64,000 nt of DNA from Choristoneura fumiferana (lineage: Eukaryota; Arthropoda; Insecta; Lepidoptera; Tortricidae), in contig NC_133481.1 in the NCBI RefSeq assembly GCF_025370935.1, forward strand, positions 4,427,385 through 4,491,384, written 5' to 3'. Positions within the stretch are counted from its first letter, which is position 1; every line of letters begins with the position of its first letter. A model generated the notes under the pieces. That model searched no databases and was not told where the DNA came from. It saw only the letters and a program-made list of their open reading frames with translations. The translations under genes and the position numbers were made by a program. Positions 46,949-55,737 of the stretch are shown here, piece by piece.

Positions 46949-47654
46949 GCATTACGTTACCGCACTCGTTTTACCATTTAAACTCCTTCGCTTTACGGTC
47001 TCGCGATTTAAAGGAACTCTCACGATTTTTCTTGTGGTTTTAATCTTTGCCAAGTTTCTAATTTACCTGTCAGTATATTCCAGCGTATAACGATTCGGGC
47101 GTCGCCGCGGTGTCTCGCATTTTGTTTTAAATTTAAATAATTGATTTGGGTAGACAAGATAACCAAATTCTATTACAGATTGTCACGAAAGCGTGCAGTG
47201 TTGACGTTTAATTTTATAAAAATATACATTGTTTTAAGCTGGTTTTCGATACGACGTACGTGCCCCCAAACACGCAGACAGATGGAGTGTTTATTTACGT
47301 TACTTACTTATCTGGGGGCACGGCACTACCTATCTTGTCTAGAACAGTTTCGTCTCATTTTCTAACCCTCATAGCTTCGTCGCTGATAAAACCAGAGAGC
47401 CCAAATTTGTAGCATAAAACATAAAATACACAAAGTCTCATTTAGGTACTTACATGGTTTATACAAACCTACTTAACATTTTATTATAAAAAAAAAAACA
47501 GAAAAAGAACTTTCGCTTTTAAACCTTTTTTTGTTAATTTAATATGATGTGAATGAAAAACATTTTAGTTACAGACTTTATATAAAACCGTCATAAATTA
47601 AAAACCTTTACCTACATTGTTTGACTGCGCATGATAATTATCTAAATTCTTGAA

Positions 47655-48090
47655 TATTAAGACTAAGACCACTATTGTCTTGGAGAAATTGACTTCGTTT
47701 AAACTGTTGAATGTTCCCTTAAAGTTAACAGAAATCAAAAATGCAGTGTGTACAATAACAGACTCCCACCTCAATTGCGACAAAGTATCAAGCATGTCAG
47801 TGGATTTGCTGATTGTCCTAGACTCCGTTACCAAAAAGGTACAAAAGTAGATAGTGATATTGAAAGAAAAAAACTTCTGTAGTATTTTTTTTCTGTCTGT
47901 AATCTTCTTTATTCCACATCTATTTATGCGTCTAAAAAACGTAGTCTTGAATAGAAATGAATTATTTTCCTCACCTTTTAGGACGGCTAAAAACATCTAC
48001 CAGGCCGATCTGGAAAAACATCTGGAAAATAACAAGTTCCTTTTTATTTTGAAAGATAACTTAAATTTCATTTCTGAACCCGCTTTATGT
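47655..48090 (+). other. Two exon-like segments, unresolved
   Basis: 47655-47838 is open (VLEKLTSFKLLNVPLKLTEI and onwards) and ends at AAAAAG|GTACAA. 47982-48089 follows TCACCTTTTAG and encodes TAKNIYQADLEKHLENNKFL and more, ending ATGTAG|GTAGGT. Composition looks coding, but the phases do not match directly (0 to 2) and the antisense strand is also open. It lies just 3' of the Kazal-domain gene, on the opposite strand. Confidence 0.2.
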
Positions 48091-48124
48091 AGGTAGGTAT
48101 ACTTTAGAACAATTTTAAGTCGAT

Positions 48125-48130
48125 TTTATT
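48125..48130 (-). terminator. Poly(A) signal of the Kazal-domain gene
   Basis: AATAAA on the minus strand, about 60 nt past the stop codon. This gives a short, AT-rich 3' UTR. Confidence 0.5.
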
Positions 48131-48190
48131 TACGGTGGTTTATAAAATTTAATTAATTCAAATTAATAATTAAAAAAAACTGAATATTAA

Positions 48191-48332
48191 TTACTCACTA
48201 ATTCCACAGTTACGGGCGCATTTAATTCTACCAAGATTAAAATATGTTATGTTATTCGATCCACAGATCGGGTGGTATTCGGTCGAAGTTTGACAATCCT
48301 GCACACATTGTATCTGCTCAGGAGTATCTGAA
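48191..48332 (-). CDS. Kazal-domain gene, terminal exon (atypical Kazal-like domain)
   Basis: 142 nt starting after CTTTACAG and ending at TAA (48191-48193). It encodes 46 residues with Cys at 328, 332, 342, 357 and 361, the PICGS core and TYFN, then CARNCG. This matches Kazal domains known in insects where the usual N-x-C cysteine is replaced (here NLG). Five cysteines are visible, an odd number. The exon is in phase only if exon 3 is spliced at 48457, and that agreement supports both. Confidence 0.8.
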
Positions 48333-51235
48333 CTGTAAAGAAAAGGATTCAAATAAAACAATTTTAACCGTTTTTAATACGTATAATAGTTTTTAACTAT
48401 TTAAAAACAGTAGTCAAGTACCCATACATTTTTTACACTGTTTAATTTTATACCCACTCGTCTTGGAACACTATTCTATCGGGTGCCGAAGTAGAAGACA
48501 CAGGAACTGGATTCCCCAAAATGGCTACAGTATTCCCGCCGTTGTCTTGCAAAATTTGATTTTGGAACTCATTCTGAGATTTAATGTCGTCTATCGTGCC
48601 AGTATTCAGATTTTGGTTTGCACCCAGTCCGAAATTGCTTTGAGATTGCGATGGATATTGGTCCGAATTGTACTGTTGACTGAAATCTTGTTGGCTTGGG
48701 AACTTCTGTGGTGCTCTTACATTGCGCCAGTCGCCTTGTTGCGCTTGTGCATTTTGGTTTTGGCCAGCCAATTGACTGTTTCCTGAATTAAAATTGCCTT
48801 GAGTCGGTGATGGGTATTGCTGATTAAAATTCTGTGCCTGTTGTGGTGTTTGTACATTTTGCCAGTTGCCTTGTTGTAACATAGGGTTTTGATTCTGACC
48901 ATCAAAGTCACCACCATAACCATTTTGTGATGGATATTGGCTGTAATTGTTAACCTGCTGGCTAAAATCTTGGCCCACATTTGGTAACTGTTGAGGTGTT
49001 TGTCCATTTTGCCAGTTGCCTTGTTGTATCATGGGGTTTTGGTTCTGACCATTCCAGACACCATATCCATTTTGTGATGGGTATTGATTGAAGTTAGTCT
49101 GCTGATTAAAATCTTGGCCGATGTTTGGATATTGTTGGGGTGTTTGTATATTTTGCCAGTTACCCTGTTGAGGATTTTGCTGAAAAATAATGCACTTTGT
49201 TAATTAAATTACCTTTACTAGATGTAGAGTGGAATTTGCTGAGAAGAGCTATAATGATAGACTGATAGTGAATGTTAGGTTACAATTTATATTTTACCTG
49301 GTTAGGATATGATGCAGTTAGTTGGTTTCCGCCAAAGCCTAACCCCGTATTGTAACTGGGGCCTTTGAATATGCCACCAAAGATGTTGTCCAGTCCAAAG
49401 AATCTCTCCTTTATCTCCGGTGTCGCTTGCGTCGTCGAACTGACTATGGCCCCTTCTGTGCTCGTTTCGGCATTTGTTGAGGCTGTTAGATACAAATAAT
49501 ATGATCGAAGAATGTATGTTCTTTCTTACAAGCCTAAACCTAACCTAACCTATCCACTTTTCTATGCAACTAGTACTTTTGCATAACGTGGATACATAAA
49601 GTTAAGAAACCAACCGTACGCGGTATGCGGTTAGTCGCGCGGTTTTAGCGCGCCATCGCTCTTCAGAGTATCTTTTCTATGCAACTAGTACTTTTGCATA
49701 ACGTGGATACATAAAGTTAAGAAACCAACCGTACGCGGTATGCGGTTAGTCGCGCGGTTTTAGCTCGCCATCGCTCTTCAGAGTATCGCTTGAGAAAAAG
49801 AGGGTGCGCTAAAACCGCGCGGCTAGCCGCATAGTGCGTACGTAGATATATACTAAGGTATTCTTGTTTATAAAAAGTTAACGACCGATTTAATGATGGA
49901 TCAAGATAGATTGTATTGGGTAAGCATTCATTGTCGTTTTGTAGGTACGCCCCAATGATAATTAAGAAAAACCCGGCTAAATGCGAGTTGGGCCTAAATT
50001 TGATAGTAGGTATCCGTTAATTTTTGATTTCATTTTAGTGCCTCCATTTTGATATAGTTACAGACACAACCTTAAGAATTTAATCAGCTAAAATTATGAG
50101 GTAGGTACTACCCGTTACCCGCGACTCCGTCCGCAAATTCGTTATCCCGCGGGAACTATGCAATTTTCCGGCATAAAAACTATCCTATGTCCTTTCCCGA
50201 GACCCACACTATCTATATTATATACCGAATTTTTAAAAGACAGATACCAATAGACAATTATGTTACCATTACTAGCGATCAGCCCCGGCTACACACAGGG
50301 GTGCAACTTTGAAAAAAAAACAGGTGAAAAAGCAAAGATAGTCCAAATAATGAAAGGCGATAACTTCACATTTTTCACCTTCCTTCAACAAAACTACATC
50401 CGAGCGGAGCCGGGGCGCCTCACTCACCACACCAGTTATATTATCCTCTAAAAAAAAAACCGGCCAAGAGCGTGTCGGACACGCCTGAAATAGGGCTTAA
50501 AAAATAAGTATTTTTCTAAGGTTTTCGTATTTTGTACGGAATATTCCAAGTTTAGGTATTTTTATACCTTAGGTTGCTATTTACTCTTATTAAACTACTA
50601 ATAATTCTCAAGAGAATTCAACCGTTATAGTTTTCCTTGTAAGTTTCATTTATTTACTACTATCCTGAATTTTTTACTACAAAGTTGAATATTTTGCAAA
50701 CACATCTCTGAATCGAAAAATCGTTTTAGCAACCCCCTAATGGTTTTAAAAGACCTATCCAACGATACCCCACACTACAAGGTTGGATGAGAAAAAAAAA
50801 TCACCCCCACTTTACGTCTATGGGATTAAAAAAAAATGTTGTTTTTTTTTATTGTACCATTTTGTCGGCACAGTTTACATATATATTCGTGCAAAAATAA
50901 AGATTTCTTGGATTGCTAGTCCCTGAGCAAAGCCGCGGACGGACAGACAGACAGACAGACATGGCGAAACTTATAAGGGTTCCGTTTTTGCCATTTTAGC
51001 TTAGCATAGCGTTTTATATATTTGTTCCAACTCTTTATAAGCTCTGGAAGGTTATAGGAACGAACCGTCAAAACTTATTTGTACCTACATAATGAATTTA
51101 TTCTTTTGAATACTTATGCAAAAGACTTTTAAGTTAGAACAGCCGGGCTGCTCCAATAATTTTAAGTAGGTATAAAAAAAACTCACCACCAAAACAGTGA
51201 ACTACAATCACAAGTAAAAACACTTCCCGCAGCAT
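48191..51235 (-). CDS. Secreted Gln/Asn-rich protein with C-terminal atypical Kazal-like domain (4 exons)
   Basis: Joined from four exons on the minus strand: 51235-51187, 49482-49298, 49179-48458 and 48332-48191. All introns are GT-AG and all phases agree (1, 0, 2), giving 1098 nt and 365 residues. Residues 1-16 form a signal peptide (MLREVFLLVIVVHCFG) cleaved before Ala17. Residues 17-78 are a Ser/Thr-rich then Gly/Phe-rich linker. Residues 79-300 are Gln/Asn-rich imperfect repeats built on QGNWQN, QTPQQ and QYPSQNGYG. Residues 320-365 match the insect atypical Kazal pattern (EYHPICGS, TYFN, CARNCG). Kazal domains inhibit serine proteases; the repeats suggest a structural or matrix protein of silk, cuticle or secretion. 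Function and tissue are inference. The ORF in the third exon seems to end at a stop at 48448, but the GTGGGT donor at 48457 removes that stop and joins in phase to the Kazal exon. Confidence 0.82.
48458..49179 (-). CDS. Kazal-domain gene, coding exon 3 (Gln/Asn-rich repeats)
   Basis: 722 nt starting after a TTTTTCAG acceptor and ending at GA|GTGGGT. It encodes residues 79-318. There are three or four imperfect repeats of about 45 residues, each with QGNWQN (once QGDWRN), QTPQQ, a QDF(N/S)QQ element, and QYPSQNGYG then GQNQNP. The repeats are recognisable in the DNA too, so the tract may vary in length between alleles. The tail (residues ~275-318) is less repetitive and contains GNPVPVSSTSAPDRIVFQD. 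Confidence 0.82.
49298..49482 (-). CDS. Kazal-domain gene, coding exon 2 (linker)
   Basis: 185 nt between an acceptor (TATCTAACAG) and donor (GTAAAA). It encodes residues 18-78: Ser/Thr-rich first, with KERFFGLDNIFGGIF and a Gly/Asn/Tyr-rich end. A Lys-Glu-Arg cluster precedes the hydrophobic patch. No catalytic motif is visible. Confidence 0.8.
49557..49860. repeat. 115-bp direct duplication plus inverted partial third copy, in intron 1
   Basis: The unit CTTTTCTATGCAACTAGTAC... spans 49557-49671 and repeats at 49672-49786 with one visible mismatch (gcgcgcc versus gctcgcc). The last part of the unit (TGCGGTTAGTCGCGCGGTTT) then recurs inverted at about 49806-49835, so the block can fold into a hairpin. 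It lies wholly in intron 1 of the Kazal-domain gene. Confidence 0.8.
50103..50235 (-). repeat. Helitron-like fragment in intron 1 of the Kazal-domain gene
   Basis: GTTACCCGCGACTCCGTCCG, TTATCCCGCGGGAACTATGC and TTTTCCGGCATAAAAACTAT in the reverse orientation of the family. Confidence 0.48.
50459..51005 (+). repeat. GGGTTCCG repeat in intron 1 of the Kazal-domain gene
   Basis: ACCGGCCAAGAGCGTGTCGG, AAAAGACCTATCCAACGATA, (GACA)n at 50942-50964 and GGGTTCCGTTTTTGCCATTT. Confidence 0.62.
51187..51235 (-). CDS. Kazal-domain gene, coding exon 1 (signal peptide)
   Basis: Sixteen codons plus one base. The ATG at 51235 opens a Leu/Val-rich hydrophobic segment ending His-Cys-Phe-Gly. The donor is GTGAGT. 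The extra G joins CC of the next exon to make Ala17, a good signal-peptidase +1 residue. An earlier ATG in another frame (near 51258) reaches a stop within about 25 codons and is unlikely to be the start. Confidence 0.8.
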
Positions 51236-51293
51236 ATTGCAATATTGTTTTCATAAAATTCACCTCAAACGCACAAATACTCCAGTACACGTC

Positions 51294-51323
51294 GATTGAA
51301 ATCTAACACTGGCTGGTTTAAAA
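51294..51323 (-). promoter_or_regulatory. Candidate TATA box and initiator of the Kazal-domain gene
   Basis: TTTTAAA at 51323-51317 lies about 25 nt upstream of TCAATC (51299-51294), a plausible initiator. The ATG is about 60 nt further on. Spacing fits a TATA promoter, but neither element is a perfect consensus. Confidence 0.35.
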
Positions 51324-51836
51324 TCGTTACCAGCTGTTAACGTCATTAATGACATCATATTAAGTTCCTTCTTTATTTAAATTAATTAGTACCTAGTTAA
51401 CGGCTTCTTCGCAAACACGTTCTCATTTGGGTTTTCATAATGAATGATTATAACTTCCCAGAATTCCGTCTTCAAGGGTTTTCACTCTCTCCAATGTTGA
51501 TATATAATTGCGTCATTTTGTAAATTGAGTGCTTGTGTCTTTGTCTTTGTCCAATTGCTATATCGTTAAGTTGATGTTGATTCACGTTTAGGCATTTGTT
51601 TTCATCTACTTTTTGATCTACTAACTTCCTTGAACGATTTTCACCTGATCACCTTCGCTACTTTTGTTAATTTATGGCGGGTAGATTCACATGCAAGCTA
51701 AAAAAAATACCCCATACTTTATTTTGAAATATAGGTAATAATAGGTACTGATCTGTGACGTCGTCACTTAAAAAACCAGCTCAAATAACACTCGTATTAC
51801 TGTATCAAAGCTACCAAAACAAATCCCACTAATCCA

Positions 51837-51949
51837 TCCTACTTAATATTATATAAATATATATGTCCGGGCATAGTTAATATACAACAGTTCAGTTAAG
51901 ACGGCATTAAGCTAATTTTACTGCGGGCGAAGCCGCGGGTTAAGGCTAG
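51837..51949 (+). mobile_element. Short Helitron-like element, 113 bp, upstream of the Kazal-domain gene
   Basis: A|TCCTACTTAATATTATATAA ... GCCGCGGGTTAAGGCTAG|T. Ends as in the longer copies, but most of the body is missing. Confidence 0.5.
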
Positions 51950-52344
51950 TTATAATATAAAGTTAATGAGGGTATCTTGACAGAAGTAAAATTTCGTTGT
52001 GACACAAAATTTAACCGTACGATAATACATAATCTTTGTATGGTTTGATGTATGGATAATTTTCCTGTCACAACGGAAATTTTCCCAGTTTGTTGTTTTG
52101 TTTGTAGTATGGTACATGGTCAATTTAACCACATGCTACTTCAGATTACTAAGTTACACAAATGTGTCACCCGCGTGTGACCTACCTACAGGAAAAGAAG
52201 CGAGCCGAGAAAATAAGTAGGCATGCCAGCACATGTGTATTGGGAGCCGTTGACACGTGTGTAATCCCAGCTTAAGACGATGCAACAAAATTATAGTAAG
52301 TACCTTAATAGTACCTCTGGATAGATTATTTTGTCGTGGCATGG

Positions 52345-52568
52345 AAGTAGGCAATTGCTGGCTGGGTTTGAGTATCAAACGGATGAGCTTGCGACCTTTT
52401 AACTAATACGAAGCCAGTAATTTAAATTCCAGCAGAGACTAATAAATAAAGCTTTTCTCAATAATGGTGAAGGAAAAAACTAAATTAGAATAAACTTTCT
52501 CATATGATCATGACATTTAATTATTTTTTTATGCTTTCCCGCCTGTTTTCATAAAAAAAAACTGCAGG
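52345..52568. repeat. Dispersed repeat with hairpin end, copy 2 (inverted)
   Basis: GGCAATTGCTGGCTGGGTTT, TAATACGAAGCCAGTAATTT, AATAAATAAAGCTTTTCTCA and TTATGCTTTCCCGCC in the reverse order of 7425-7680. Confidence 0.6.
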
Positions 52569-54378
52569 CCCTATACTACGAAGTGCAAAATTCGAACTTC
52601 GTATCTTGCCGTCCCGCTGACGCTAATATTATTAATAACGAGAGTGAAAGAGACGTACGATACCCAGCCAGCACAAACCTTCTGAGTAAGTTTTTTATTA
52701 ATAGCAGTCACAGAAACGAATTGCTGAATAAGACTACCGTAATAAGCTGATTTGGCGCTTACTCAGACGTTACTCAAGCAATTTGGGCACAAAATTATAC
52801 CGCTAATAGCTAAGTAATAGCATATAACACATGAATAAGTTTTGAATAATTGTACGACAAGCTGAGTATCTTCTGCATAAAAGCATTTTGTTCTTTTATG
52901 CAAGTATTACAGCTCTGTTATCCAGAAGATGAATGAATGATGAATGAACTATATGCTTAGTCCTTCAAAGCTCAGATATTCAGATGATACACAGCTTTAA
53001 GCTTATTCAGAACATTTATCAAGAATTTATTCGAATTAAATTTGAAGTTGACATAATCGAACACAAAAATAAATTAAAAGTGCACGCCGCGTTGTTTGGT
53101 GAGTGACAGCAGCAGAAAATAAATGGCCAAATTTTAAGTCCTAGCGGTAAATAATTTTATACGCTTATTTGTGCTAGAAATAATAAATTGTAGGTGCGCA
53201 TGCAACTTTACCGTGTATTCATATATACATTTCGTGCAAAATTTTTACGCGCTACCTGATAAGCCAGGTTTTTGAGAAATAAACAACATTTCGTCGTTGG
53301 TTTGTTTTTACGAGTGAAATTTTTTATGTTCTTTACCATTTGAGGGTTCAAAAGTAACCTTGTAATACTTTTTACAAGAATATTATACCGATTTCGTTAT
53401 CATAATTGAGTTTTCGAGTATAAAATTTCTCATCATTTAATAGGTTATGTTATTCATTATGGCGACGCTCATTCTGAATAAAGTCTGCTTGCACAGCGGC
53501 TCCTCGTCTAATGTCTGCATAACAGACCTTATGTGTCCACTTATTCAGATGTTCTCTGGTTAAAAGTGGTCTGCCCACAACATATTTTCGATAACTGTTC
53601 TATAATCATATACACTCGTAATATAAATCAAACAATTAGGATTCAGTCATAAAATAAATGAAAACCCACAGTATATTTTTAGCATTTATTTTGATAGGCG
53701 GCATTTAGACAACACACTTTAATATTAAGTATTAAGCGCGCGCACGAAATCGAAATGTCAAACTGCTAGCCGCATAAATGCTGACAAATATTGCAAAATA
53801 GTTCTGCTAGCTTAAAAAATGTCTACTTTTCGTGAATACTCAGCCAACTTCTGCATAAGAATCTGTTACTTTTGCTTTTACCCCAGTTAGCTGCACATGA
53901 CAGTAATTTCGTACTTAAAGCGGCATAAAGTAGTTATAACAGCGACCTTAAATTCTGTTAACTAACTATATGCTTCATAACAGGAACCACACCCTACTTA
54001 TACAGCAGCTGTGTAACTGTCAAGATGTGGTGTGTAATACAGCTAAAAGAGAACAGAACCTCAATTATTCAGTACTCTGCTGGATAATAGAATCTTATAC
54101 CAGTGTTATACAAAAGGTTACACAAAACTCTGAGTAACAGGTCTATTTATGATGACTATTCAGCTTTAAGAAATAAAACCGGCAAATTACAGAACTAACT
54201 CAGCTAATAGCATTATCATAACAAAAAAACAACTTTAATACAGAACTTGGCAATACACACAGCTTCTATACATATATAATAAAGCTTAACCCTGCATAAG
54301 GCTAAATTGTTGGCCAGTTATATGACTTGTGTGCTGCCTGGGTACGAACTTTGGTTTTAAAATTTCGTAGTAGCCCCG
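52567..54378. mobile_element. CTACTACGAAA-family element, split by the 1.68-kb insert
   Basis: Left part 52567-52662 (CTATACTACGAAGTGCAAAA, TTCGTATCTTGCCGTCCC) and right part 54343-54378 (TACGAACTTTGG, TTTCGTAGTAGCCCCGC). Together they make a typical copy of about 130 bp. Confidence 0.65.
52663..54342. mobile_element. 1.68-kb non-coding TIR element with TA target duplication, nested in a smaller element
   Basis: Termini CCCAGCCAGCACA (52663-52675) and TGTGCTGCCTGGG (54330-54342) are inverted repeats matching at 12 of 13 positions. TA flanks both ends. The host is a CTACTACGAAA-family element: its left part runs to GATA (52662) and its right part resumes TACGAACTT (54343). Related uninterrupted copies carry GATACGAACTT (for example 25700-25720 read on the minus strand), so removing the insert and one TA restores the host. 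No coding region is visible. The inside is packed with degenerate words such as CTGAATAA, CTGAGTAA and CTGCATAA in both orientations. TA duplication suggests a Tc1/mariner-type transposase, as inference. Confidence 0.7.
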
Positions 54379-55043
54379 CAGGTGTATTTTTCAATTTTTC
54401 CACTTTTCCACCAAAAACCACAAGCTGTTTCAGACACAATAAAAAAAGTCCAGTGTTCCAACAAAATAACTATACCGGTCGAGTTGGTTGTACGACTTCT
54501 GCCAACATTTCCATTCCATAGCCGTTTTAAGTTTTTAATAATTTTAAGGCCAACGAAAGCTGTCCACGAGAAACCGCGGCAAATTAAAAAAAAATGAGGC
54601 TGACATCACTTGCAGTTCACTGATTAAACGATGTTGATACTTAAATATTATTATTTAAATTTTCCAGATATTAAATTATACTCTGGACTCTTCAAGGTGA
54701 AACTTGATGAAGCACTTTAAGAGTCCCTTGGTAAATTTTATGACCTTTGTCAGTGGCTATTTACGTACAGTCCAGACGCATCAATTTTTTGACCATTTTG
54801 ACCAGATTGGCATTGAATATATCTTCTAACATTTTAATTCACATAATCTTATAACATTTGCATTTTGGCGATGGTAGGTTGAATTAAACAAAAAATAATT
54901 TATTTATTTACTACTATTAGTAGAAGTATTAAAATTAAGCCGGGCTCGCCGGGCTAGAATGACAATACTTATGACTGCTTATGACAATTTTGACAGTCTC
55001 AAAAATGATACCAGATTATAGTTTCGTAAAAAATGCGTGGACA

Positions 55044-55161
55044 GCAGGGCTACTACGAAACTTGAAGTTCGTATCGTACCGTCCCTCTCGCTCTCGTATT
55101 AAATAGTATAAGTGTCAGAGGGACCGAACGACACGAACTTCGAGTTTCGTAGTAGCCCTGC
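55044..55161. mobile_element. CTACTACGAAA-family MITE, 118 bp, just upstream of Hip
   Basis: Near-perfect inverted repeat with ends GCAGGGCTACTACGAAAC and GTTTCGTAGTAGCCCTGC. The inside has CCGTCCCTCTCGCTCTCG and GTGTCAGAGGGACCGAACG. It ends about 170 bp before the probable Hip transcription start. CAGGG ends recall hAT elements, but no clear 8-bp duplication is visible. Confidence 0.75.
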
Positions 55162-55404
55162 AGGCCTCTATGCGCTGATGGCGCTTTGCTACCACAGATA
55201 ATAACGAAACATGAATGAAACGAAATCCTACCCTCCTATTTGACTGACGGCCCGGCCAAACTGACAGTTCGTTGTCTGTGGTAAATTTTATTTGTCTGTT
55301 GTCTTGTCTTGTTTGTGTAGTTTCACTGGAATTTTCTTTACTGCGAACAAGGATTTCTCCATCAATTTTGATTGATCACTGTGCCGCAGAACAAACGTTC
55401 TAGC

Positions 55405-55510
55405 GTAAGTATTTCCATATTTACTTTCAATGTTTCATCAAAATTTCTTCCTTTATTCAATTTCTATTGATAGCAAGTGTACATTTAAATTTGATAAAAT
55501 GTCATTGCAG
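55405..55510 (+). other. ST13: Intron in Hip 5' UTR
   Basis: GTAAGT at 55405 and TGCAG at 55510. The upstream untranslated exon probably starts near 55320-55340 (GTTTCACTGG region). No TATA box is visible. Confidence 0.6.
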
Positions 55511-55737
55511 AATTTGTAATTCGTGATTTCGCCGGTAAAGTAAGGAGTCAAAATGAGTTGCCCGTTCAATGATGAGCAGTTGGGGCAGTTAAAGATGTTC
55601 GTGGAGCTGTGCAAGAACCAACCATTGCTCCTACAACACCCTAAAATAGCTTTCTTCAAAGACTACATTATTTCCCTCGGCGGCAGGATTCCATCAACTG
55701 GATTTACACCTAAAAGTTTTCCTGCATCTGGAGATAG
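55511..55737 (+). CDS. ST13: Hip exon with start codon (dimerisation region)
   Basis: An untranslated exon ends at 55404 (donor GTAAGT). A 106-bp intron ends in CATTGCAG at 55510. Forty-two non-coding bases precede the ATG at 55553 (context GTCAAAATGAG). It encodes 61 residues plus two bases; donor GTAATG. The residues match the conserved Hip N-terminus, including FKDYIISLGGRIP. Confidence 0.9.

Noticed and set aside
48463..48786. 107-codon plus-strand frame opposite the Gln/Asn exon
   Set aside because: Antisense of Gln-rich codons gives Leu/Val-rich frames; no independent support.
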